Shown here in pieces: positions 35,484 through 41,673 of a stretch of 64,000 bases of DNA. Each line of letters begins with the position of its first letter. The first letter of the stretch is position 1. The stretch is taken from contig NZ_CP014600.1 in the NCBI RefSeq assembly GCF_001687105.1, positions 1 through 64,000 on the forward strand. Direction: 5' to 3'. Made by a program: the position numbers and the translations under genes. The stretch is from Salipiger sp. CCB-MM3 (lineage in GTDB: Bacteria; Pseudomonadota; Alphaproteobacteria; Rhodobacterales; Rhodobacteraceae). A model generated the notes under the pieces. The model saw only the letters and a list, made by a program, of their open reading frames with translations. It was not told the DNA's origin and made no database searches.

Positions 35484-36797
35484 ATGCAAGACAGCTCCCC
35501 CGCCCTCGCCGAGACCGCCCTCCCCGGTGCCCGCGTCCCCGGCGAGCCGGTGCTCTTCCGCCTCAGTGCCATGAGCCGCGCGGTGCTGATGGCGATGCTG
35601 CTTGCGATGCTGCTCTTTGCCACGGCGCAACATATGGGCGGGCTGTTCGGCAAGGATCCTCTGTTCCTCGATTTCAACGTTTTCTACATGGTCGGCGAGT
35701 ATGTCTGGCAGGGCCGGGTTGCCGAGACCTATGACTTCGGCCTTTTCGCACCGGCGCAGGACGCGGTGAACGGGCCCGATCAGGGCTTCATGCCTTGGAC
35801 CTATCCGGCGCAGATGGACCTCTTCGTCGCGCTGCTGGCCCTGCTGCCGCGCTGGCTTGCGTATTTCGCCTTCGCCGCCGGGTCGCTGGCCGGGTTCCTC
35901 TGGGTGCTGAAACGGCTCGCCGGGGTGCATTTCGACGCCGCGCTGGTGCTGGTGCTGCCTGCGCTGATGGTGACGCTGCTGACCGGGCAGAACGGCATGA
36001 TGACCGCCGCGCTGGTGGGCAGCTACGCGCTGCTGGCGCTGCGCGGCACCGGTTCTGGCTCTGGCACCGGTTCTGGCACCGGTTCTGGATCGGCGGGCGT
36101 GCCGCTGGGGCTGATGGCGATCAAGCCGCATCTCGCCGTTGGCCTCGCCTTGCACGCGCTGATGACCGGACGCTGGAAGGTTCTTGCGGTCTCGGTGGCC
36201 GTCACCCTCGCCGCGGTCGCCGCCGCCACGCTGGCCTTCGGCCCCGGCATCTGGGCCGTGGTGGCGCAAAGCGCGCGGGACTCCGGGACCTATCTGGCCG
36301 AGGGGCGCTATCCGCTGTTCCGCATGAGTTCGGTCTACGCCGGGCTGCGCAACTCCGGCGCCTCCGCCGATCTCGCCTTCGCCGCGCAGGCCAGCGTGGC
36401 GGCGTTGGCGCTCGGGCTGGTGGCGGCTCTGGCGCTGCGCCGCTGGCAGCCACGGCGGCTGCTCGGCGTGGCGCTGCTGTCGAGCTATGCGGTGAGCCCC
36501 TACAACTACGATTACGACCTCTGCGCGCTGGGGATGGCGCTGGCGCTGCTGCTGCCCGACGCCGCGCGCTTCGCCGGGGTTGGCGGCAAGATCGCCCTCG
36601 CGGTCTGCTGCTGGAGCGCCTGCGGTCTCGCGGTATTCGGCGCCTCGGTGCCAGGCCGGTTCGACAGCCTGATGGCGGCGCTGTCGATGCGCGGGGAGTT
36701 CCCCTCGATCGCCACGCTCGGCTATCTCGGGGCCTTCGGGCTGCTGCTTTGCTACGCCGTGAAGGGCGAACGGGCCGCGGGCGCGGGTACGTATTAA
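35484..36797 (+). CDS. GT87 / DUF2029 membrane glycosyltransferase
   Basis: The 437-residue protein has about ten membrane spans. The first extracytoplasmic loop has PLFLDFNVFYMVGEYVWQGR, with the acidic residue expected for a polyprenyl-phosphate-dependent GT-C transferase. QNGMMTAALVGSYALLALRG and GLMAIKPHLAVGLALHAL match DUF2029. It lies 59 bp after the DprE2-like gene, so it is probably in the same operon and transfers the lipid-linked sugar to an unknown acceptor. A 12-bp repeat encodes a Gly-Ser-Thr stretch around residues 188-201. Confidence 0.85.
   Translation: MQDSSPALAETALPGARVPGEPVLFRLSAMSRAVLMAMLLAMLLFATAQHMGGLFGKDPLFLDFNVFYMVGEYVWQGRVAETYDFGLFAPAQDAVNGPDQGFMPWTYPAQMDLFVALLALLPRWLAYFAFAAGSLAGFLWVLKRLAGVHFDAALVLVLPALMVTLLTGQNGMMTAALVGSYALLALRGTGSGSGTGSGTGSGSAGVPLGLMAIKPHLAVGLALHALMTGRWKVLAVSVAVTLAAVAAATLAFGPGIWAVVAQSARDSGTYLAEGRYPLFRMSSVYAGLRNSGASADLAFAAQASVAALALGLVAALALRRWQPRRLLGVALLSSYAVSPYNYDYDLCALGMALALLLPDAARFAGVGGKIALAVCCWSACGLAVFGASVPGRFDSLMAALSMRGEFPSIATLGYLGAFGLLLCYAVKGERAAGAGTY
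36045..36086 (+). repeat. 12-bp coding repeat in the GT87 gene
   Basis: GGCACCGGTTCT occurs at 36045-36056, 36063-36074 and 36075-36086, the first two separated by GGCTCT. It encodes a run of Gly, Thr and Ser between two hydrophobic segments. The unit is a multiple of three, so copy-number change would keep the frame. Confidence 0.8.
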
Positions 36798-36951
36798 TTT
36801 AACATAATACCTGCAAGACGCCCGCTGTCCCCGCGGCGACAGAAGTCTGATCCGCGGCCTGAAGCCTGCCACAGTGCGAAGCCGCCAAAGCCCGTCCCCT
36901 GTCTGTCCCCGCGGGGACAGCCCCGCGCCGAGCGCCCAGATCGAGCGTAAT

Positions 36952-37017
36952 GGGGGCTCTGCCCCCGGCCGCATAGCGGCCTCCCCCGGGATATTCACCT
37001 CTAGACGAAGCGGCGGA
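36952..37017 (+). repeat. REP-like GC-rich element, copy 1
   Basis: It begins GGGGGCTCTGCCCCCGG, a hairpin, then GGCCGCATAGCGGCC, a second hairpin, then CTCCCCCGGGATATT. The homology with copy 3 continues through CTAGACGAAGCGGCGG. This element pattern is widespread between genes in Rhodobacteraceae and probably acts as a terminator or mRNA 3' structure. Confidence 0.7.
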
Positions 37018-37074
37018 GGCCCTAGGTGTCCCCGCGGGGACAGTCATGCAATGAACGTCCATGTCAGAGAGTGT

Positions 37075-37120
37075 GGGGGCTCTGCCCCCGTCCGCTGAAG
37101 GCGGACTCCCCCGGGATATT
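37075..37120 (+). repeat. REP-like GC-rich element, copy 2
   Basis: Same layout as copy 1: GGGGGCTCTGCCCCCG, then a different inner stem (TCCGCTGAAGGCGGA), then CTCCCCCGGGATATT. The inner stem has changed on both arms compared with copy 1, so base pairing is preserved. Both copies are followed within about 30 bp by CCTAGG. Confidence 0.7.
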
Positions 37121-37373
37121 TCTGCCAAGAGGAAGGACCTAGGCCGGAGGTGTCCCCGCGGGGACAGAGAGAAAGCCGGTCGATGCGCCAGCGCTCAGAG
37201 AGCCTTTGCCGGGGTCTGTCCCCGCGGGGACACGTGATCACCCGCCCCAGAAAGAGCCCTCTGCCACGGCCAAGGCGCGCGCCAAATCTGCGCTGTCCCC
37301 GCGGGGACACTTGCCCAATGGCCAGATGCGGCGGCGCCTCTTTGGGCCTTGTCCCCGCGGGGACAGACCCGCG

Positions 37374-37439
37374 CCCGCCGCTTCGTCTAGATAAAAATAT
37401 CCCGGGGGAGGCCGCTGTGCGGCCGGGGGCAGAGCCCCC
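37374..37439 (-). repeat. REP-like GC-rich element, copy 3 (inverted)
   Basis: Reverse orientation: AATATCCCGGGGGAG, inner stem GGCCGCTGTGCGGCC, then GGGGGCAGAGCCCCC. It shares the CTAGACGAAGCGGCGG flank with copy 1. Being inverted, copies 1-2 would serve the GT87 transcript and copy 3 the parAB transcript. Confidence 0.7.
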
Positions 37440-37588
37440 GTTTGCGCCCCTGTCCCCGCGGGGACAGAGCGCTGAGCCCTGGGCCAGACGTGGGCCGCAC
37501 TGGGTCTTGCGCGGCACCAAGCAGGCACAAAAAAACCCCTGTCCCCGCGGGGACAGGGGCGATGCCCTGCTGGCAATGACGCGCTGCG

Positions 37589-38698
37589 TCAGTCGTCGAG
37601 CGCCGCCATGAAGGCCGCCACCGCCGCCTCCAGCCGGTGCCGGTCGATGCTCGAGAAGTCCCGCTCCATCGCCAGCTCCACCTTGCCGTCGCGCGCCGCG
37701 CAGCGGACTGTCCCCGCGGGGACAGTGCAGCGCAGCGTCGTTTTGGCGGCGGCATTGGCGCTGGACCCTTTCGGCTTCGGCGTCGCCTTGGGCGCGGATT
37801 TCACCGCGTCGGTCAGCCGCGCCACCTCGTAATCGGACGAGACCTCGCCCTGCCCGGCCAGCATGGTTTTCAGCCCCGCCGAGAAGCCCGGCTCGTCGCC
37901 CATGCGCTTCACCAGATCGAGACCCAGCTGTCGCGAGATCGCCTCGGGGTGACGCAGCTCGCCGCCGAGCTCTTCGAGCAGCGTGGCGAAATGGCGGATG
38001 TAGCTGCGCTTCTGCCGCCCGGCGGAGGCGTAGAGCAGGGTGATCGCCTCTTCGATGTCGGTGGTGTCGGTCGCCGGATCGCGCGCGAAGCTCAGCGCCA
38101 GCTGCGCCATTTCGGCAAAGGAGATGCCGCGGCGCACGAGGTTCTCGTCGACCATCTTGCGGTAGAGACCCACCAGCGCCTCGCCCGAGGCGACCAGCCC
38201 GGCGGGGATGCGGGCGTAAGCCTCGTCGCCGGTTTCCGCATACAGCTCGCGGAAGGCCGACAGACGCCGGAAGCCCTGCACCAGTTCGAAGTGATCGCCC
38301 ACCGGCTCGACGCGGATCGGGTTCGACAGGCCAACCTCGCGGATCGAGGCCTTGAGTTCCTCGATCTCGGGGTCCGGCCCGGCGGCGCGGTCGCGGGTGA
38401 GCTTGGTGGTCAGCACCGCGTCGATCGGCACCAGATCGGTGATCAGCCCTGCCCGCTTCAGCCGCACATAGTCATGCGCCAGCCGGTCGTTCTCTTCGCG
38501 GATCGCGCGCTCGGCCTCGGCGCGGTCGCGCAGCGCTTCGGCGTTTTCGCTGATCGCCGCCGCCATCGGGCCGCGCCGTGTCCCCGCGGGGACAGAAGGT
38601 CGCGCCGACTCGTCACTCGCGGTCTTGCGCCCGCCGCCGGTGTAGACCCCATCGGGCGTTTCGGGAAAGTCGATGTCGAAACCGCGTCGCTTGCTCAT
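37589..38698 (-). CDS. parB: ParB-family plasmid partition protein
   Basis: The 369-residue protein has a ParB N-terminal domain (IEELKASIREVGLSNPIRVE, LVQGFRRLSAFRELY) near residues 110-160. The central helix-turn-helix region includes MVDENLVRRGISFAEMAQLALSF. A variable Lys/Ala-rich linker and a C-terminal dimer segment follow. It would bind the palindromes as centromere sites and work with ParA in plasmid segregation. Two exact palindromes lie inside the gene (38579-38594, 37709-37724) and encode SVPAGT near residue 35 and TVPAGT near residue 326, both in regions expected to be flexible. ATGA overlap with parA. Confidence 0.9.
   Translation of the reverse strand: MSKRRGFDIDFPETPDGVYTGGGRKTASDESARPSVPAGTRRGPMAAAISENAEALRDRAEAERAIREENDRLAHDYVRLKRAGLITDLVPIDAVLTTKLTRDRAAGPDPEIEELKASIREVGLSNPIRVEPVGDHFELVQGFRRLSAFRELYAETGDEAYARIPAGLVASGEALVGLYRKMVDENLVRRGISFAEMAQLALSFARDPATDTTDIEEAITLLYASAGRQKRSYIRHFATLLEELGGELRHPEAISRQLGLDLVKRMGDEPGFSAGLKTMLAGQGEVSSDYEVARLTDAVKSAPKATPKPKGSSANAAAKTTLRCTVPAGTVRCAARDGKVELAMERDFSSIDRHRLEAAVAAFMAALDD
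37709..37724 (-). repeat. Palindrome inside parB (3' part)
   Basis: Exact TGTCCCCGCGGGGACA. On the coding (minus) strand it is read as part of TVPAGTV, between the Lys-rich linker and the C-terminal segment. Confidence 0.85.
38579..38594 (-). repeat. Palindrome inside parB (5' part)
   Basis: Exact TGTCCCCGCGGGGACA, encoding the SVPAGT stretch in the poorly conserved N-terminal tail of ParB. Confidence 0.85.
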
Positions 38699-39999
38699 GC
38701 CTCATCCTCCAGCTTGTCCCACGCGGTCAGCACGTGGCTGCGGAACTCCTCATAGGCGCGGTCGAAAGAGGCGCGCGCCCGGCGCCATGTCTCGCGGGTC
38801 ATCTCGCGATAGTCGATTTCATAGATCGAGCTGAGGAAGCGGCCGGATTGCTCGACGGCGCGGGTCATCTCGATCGGGTGTTCGGTCATCCTCTCATCCC
38901 AGACCTTCTGGAAAGCTTGCCGCATCGCGCGGTGCAGATCATTGCCGCTCTCGTAGCGGGTCAGCAGGAAGCGCACATCGAGGAACGCCTTGGGCAGGGT
39001 GAGTGTCCCCGCGGGGACAACGCCTTCGAAGCCCGACAGATCGCCGAGCGCTTCGCTGAGCTGGCCGATGAAGGAGGTGGTGGAATCATACTCCCAATAG
39101 CCCGGCCCCGAGGGGATATAGAGCATGTCGGCAGCGAAGACCGCGTTCATGCTTTGGTACCCGATGGCGGGCGGGCAGTCGAAGATCACCAGATCGTAGG
39201 CATCCGGCGGCAGGCTGTCGAGGTAGCGGCTGACCGCGGCAAAGAACGACCACTCGGGGTTGAGGTGCCGGTATTGCGCCGAGGCGAACTCGACAAAGGC
39301 CGCATTGGCGCAGGAGGGGATGATGTCGATCGTCGGCCAGGAGGTCGGCTTGATGAAGTCGGCGGCGCGCAGGTCGCGCAGCCCCATGGAGGTGATCGCC
39401 TCGGGCAGCCGCCGCTCGGGCAGGGAAGAGCCGCTTTCGGCGCCGCGGGTGGCGGCGTTCATCCGTTCGGTCTCGCGGATCAGGTCGCGGGCCATGATGC
39501 CCCAGACGGTGTATTCCTCGGTGATGTCCGACAGGCCCATAGAGTGGCTGAGCGTCGCCTGCGGGTCGAAGTCGACGCAGAGCACCCGGTAGCCATCAAG
39601 CGCGGCGGCATGGGCGAAATGCAGCGCCACGGTGGATTTGCCCGCGCCGCCCTTGAAGTTCGAGATAGCGACGCGGAAGGCGCGTTTCTTCGCGGGGCGG
39701 GGCGGCATCAGGCTCTTGCGGTTGACCTTCAGCTTGCGTCGGATCTCGTTGATCTCTTCGAGCGAGTACCAGCGCTGGCGGCCATCCTCTTCGACCAGCC
39801 CCTGCGGCAGATGCGGGTCGGCGGCCATGCGGCCGCGCAGGGTGGATTGGTTCACCTGCAGGATCAGTTCGGCCACCTCCCAGCTGGAGAACCGGCGCAG
39901 GGTCTTTTCCATCTCGGGCGAGAAGGTCTGCTGCCGGATCCATCCCTGCATCTTCAGCGACTGCGCCTGCAGCCGCGCAAGGTCTTCATGTGTAAACAT
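38695..39999 (-). CDS. parA: ParA-family partition ATPase
   Basis: The 434-residue protein starts MFTHEDLARLQAQSLKMQGW. Residues about 35-100 are an N-terminal DNA-binding region (EVAELILQVNQSTLRGRM, RQRWYSLEEINEIRRKL), as in long ParA/RepA proteins that repress their own operon. The deviant Walker A is AISNFKGGAGKSTVALHFAH near residue 112, Walker A' CVDFDPQATLSHS and Walker B VIFDCPPAIGY. A palindrome (39004-39019) encodes VVPAGTL near residue 329. The ATG at 39999 has GGAGGCAGG upstream; the longer frame upstream is translated palindrome. First gene of parAB. Confidence 0.92.
   Translation of the reverse strand: MFTHEDLARLQAQSLKMQGWIRQQTFSPEMEKTLRRFSSWEVAELILQVNQSTLRGRMAADPHLPQGLVEEDGRQRWYSLEEINEIRRKLKVNRKSLMPPRPAKKRAFRVAISNFKGGAGKSTVALHFAHAAALDGYRVLCVDFDPQATLSHSMGLSDITEEYTVWGIMARDLIRETERMNAATRGAESGSSLPERRLPEAITSMGLRDLRAADFIKPTSWPTIDIIPSCANAAFVEFASAQYRHLNPEWSFFAAVSRYLDSLPPDAYDLVIFDCPPAIGYQSMNAVFAADMLYIPSGPGYWEYDSTTSFIGQLSEALGDLSGFEGVVPAGTLTLPKAFLDVRFLLTRYESGNDLHRAMRQAFQKVWDERMTEHPIEMTRAVEQSGRFLSSIYEIDYREMTRETWRRARASFDRAYEEFRSHVLTAWDKLEDEA
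39004..39019 (-). repeat. Palindrome inside parA
   Basis: Exact TGTCCCCGCGGGGACA encoding VPAGT in the segment GFEGVVPAGTLTLPKAFLDV, between Walker B and the following strand (LDVRFLLTRY). Confidence 0.85.
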
Positions 40000-40008
40000 C
40001 CTGCCTCC

Positions 40009-40297
40009 TGTCCCCGCGGGGACACTTTCATGTTGTCGCGCCACTGCGGACGCTTTGCCTGCTGTCCCCGCGGGGACACTCTTATGTCTGTCCCCGCGGG
40101 GACACCCGGTTTTGCACCTGTCCCCGTGGGGACGTTTTGTGCCTGTCCCCGTGGGGACAAATTGGACCCGTCCCCGTAGGGACACTCTTATGTCTGTCCC
40201 CGTGGGGACACCCGGATTTGCACCTGTCCCCACGGGGACAGTCTGGATTTGCCCCTCCGGAGAGAGCGCCGTTGCGCCTGTTGTCCCCGCGGGGACA
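40009..40297. repeat. Cluster of nine palindromes upstream of parA
   Basis: Exact TGTCCCCGCGGGGACA at 40009, 40063, 40089 and 40282. Centre variants are at 40119 (GTGGGGACG end), 40144 and 40195 (CCCCGTGGGGACA), 40169 (CGTCCCCGTAGGGACA) and 40225 (CCCCACGGGGACA). From 40063 to 40240 they are spaced 25-30 bp apart. The first lies directly on the parA ribosome-binding region, so binding there could repress parAB. Confidence 0.85.
40063..40240. repeat. About 106-bp tandem duplication within the palindrome array
   Basis: Palindromes at 40063/40089/40119 are repeated at 40169/40195/40225, each exactly 106 bp apart. The spacers match too: GACACTCTTATGTCTGTCCCC and GGGACACCCGG(T/A)TTTGCACC occur in both. 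The second copy ends near 40240. The centres of the palindromes differ between copies while the outer arms are kept. Confidence 0.8.
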
Positions 40298-40299
40298 GC

Positions 40300-40600
40300 T
40301 TCGGCGAAACCGCTGGACGCTAATTTCCGATGGGCAGGAATTTACGCTGAATTTGCATTCAAGGCAAAAGCTATTACTGTTTAATAAGGCATTCGCGGAA
40401 ATCGTGGATTTGCCTGTGTCCTCAGCGCCGCGGCCCCTTGCACCAAAGGGAGTCCGATTCGGCCTCAGCCCCGCGACTCACCCGGAGTCAGGGTCGGATA
40501 ATGGGGGACACATTCTGGGTCTCCCCCACATATTGGGGGACATTTTTGGCGAAATAGGGGACTCCCTGAGTGTCCCCCTATACCAGACTACCGATATTTT
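40300..40600. other. Candidate replication origin: AT-rich stretch plus short repeats
   Basis: 40,315-40,400 is the most AT-rich stretch near the module (for example GAATTTACGCTGAATTTGC and CTATTACTGTTTAATAAGG) and could be the unwinding element. It is followed by TGGGGGACA at 40502-40510 and 40534-40542 and by the inverted TGTCCCCCTA at 40571-40580, with a weaker AGGGGACTC near 40556. These short repeats share GGGGACA with the palindrome half-site. Position between parA and the initiator fits an origin; the function is inferred. Confidence 0.55.
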
Positions 40601-40809
40601 CATTCGAAAATGGGTTTGGGTCTGGAGCCAAAACGGACCCCGGCTTGACAGAATCGAGAAACCGGACGCAAATGGCACAGGCTCGGGAAAGAGCGTTGCG
40701 TTTTCGGTCCGATCACCGCACGCTCTCCTTGGCAAAGACGCAACGGGCCGAAAGAGCCCGCATACTCGAGGCACCGCACACAGGCGGCAGGAAACACGAG
40801 GGCAGGGAC

Positions 40810-41493
40810 ATGCTTGCCACGAAAGCGGCCGGGCGCAACGCCGCCGCGATGAAATACGACCTGCTCACCGTCATGGGAGCCTATGCGCTGGCGCAGGACA
40901 AGGGCCGTCAGCGTCTGGTCCTGCGGCTGATGACGCTGGTGACCGCGCGCTACAATTGGGCCCGCGACGAACTGGCCGTGGGCCAGCGCGAGATCGCCCG
41001 GCTGTGGCTGGTGGACGAGCGCACGGTGAAACGCGAGATGGCCAAGCTGCGCGCCATGGGCTGGCTGAAGGTGAAGCGGCAGGGCGCGCGCGGGCGGGTC
41101 AGCGAATATTCCCTCGCCATCGAGCGCATCCTCGAAGACAGCCGCACGCGCTGGGGCGACGTGGGTCCCGATCTCGAGCAGCGGCTCAGTGGCAGCGAGC
41201 CAGTGGATGAGAAAGTGGTGCCTCTCCCGGTGAAGGGAAAAATTCCCGCGCCCAATCTGGCGGATGAAAGCGAGTGGGGTCTGGCCCGCGCGGTGCTGCA
41301 TGGCGAGGACCCGGCGCTTTACGCCGCGTGGTTCGCCGCGCTGGAGCGGCGCGAGAGGGCAGGGGGGCGGCTGGTGCTGGTCGCGCCCTCGCGGTTCCAC
41401 GCCAGCTATGTCTCGGGGCATCTGGGCGCGCGCCTGCTGAGCGCCTGCCGTGCCGTCGATGGCGGCGTGGATGAGGTGCAGGTGGTCACCTGA
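40810..41493 (+). CDS. DnaA-like replication initiator (roseobacter plasmid type)
   Basis: The protein has 227 residues from the ATG at 40810, which has GAGGGCAGGGAC upstream. Longer in-frame starts exist at 40672 (ATG) and 40570 (GTG, inside a repeat). Residues about 20-100 form a helix-turn-helix-like domain (VGQREIARLWLVDERTVKRE, MAKLRAMGWLKVKRQGARGR). The C-terminus (LYAAWFAALERRERAGGRLV, APSRFHASYVSGHLGARLLS) resembles the N-terminal domain of DnaA, which is the basis of the DnaA-like replicon name. It stands next to parAB and the palindromes and should open the origin. Confidence 0.85.
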   Translation: MLATKAAGRNAAAMKYDLLTVMGAYALAQDKGRQRLVLRLMTLVTARYNWARDELAVGQREIARLWLVDERTVKREMAKLRAMGWLKVKRQGARGRVSEYSLAIERILEDSRTRWGDVGPDLEQRLSGSEPVDEKVVPLPVKGKIPAPNLADESEWGLARAVLHGEDPALYAAWFAALERRERAGGRLVLVAPSRFHASYVSGHLGARLLSACRAVDGGVDEVQVVT

Positions 41494-41673
41494 CCCTGAG
41501 CGCTCTCGCCGGGCGTTGAACCTGCGCAAACTTCTGCCGACACAAGGCACTGAGTTGACGTGGCCGCGGCTTCCGCGCACTCTGTCCCCATTCATTTTTC
41601 GGCCAATTTCGGTCGCATTCATTTCACTGCCGTTTTTGACCGATTCAATTTTGTAGATTTCGGAGGCACATCT

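Larger units (their letters stand above)
36826..37555. repeat. Cluster of nine 16-bp palindromes downstream of parB
   Basis: TGTCCCCGCGGGGACA occurs exactly at 36904, 37027, 37151, 37217, 37294, 37350, 37451 and 37540 (start positions). A copy with one mismatch (GCGGCGACA end) is at 36826. Spacings are irregular, 56-124 bp. A perfect palindrome repeated around parAB is what ParB-binding parS sites look like; iterons for the initiator are the alternative. The copies next to the operon ends may also act as transcription signals. Confidence 0.8.
36798..37588. other. Gene-free region between GT87 and parB, holding palindromes and REP-like elements
   Basis: 791 bp between converging genes. It contains nine copies of the 16-bp palindrome and three copies of a longer GC-rich repeat, annotated separately. 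No protein-coding gene is supported; apparent frames are made of the repeats, which read as Cys-Pro-Arg-Gly-Asp or Val-Pro-Ala-Gly-Thr. Confidence 0.75.

Noticed and set aside
37044..37520. Long frames through the region after parB
   Set aside because: All are built from the 16-bp palindrome and REP-like repeats (CPRGD, VPAGT, GGSAPGR) in several frames and both strands; no gene signature.
36826..37555. CRISPR array
   Set aside because: The repeat is a 16-bp palindrome with irregular spacing (56-124 bp), copies occur inside genes, and no cas genes are present. The 25-30 bp array upstream of parA comes from a tandem duplication, not unique spacers.
40000..40233. An N-terminal extension of ParA (in-frame from 40233)
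   Set aside because: The extra 78 residues are translation of the palindrome array (repeated PTGT/PAGT and RGD-like units) with no homology. GGAGGCAGG before the ATG at 39999 marks the start.
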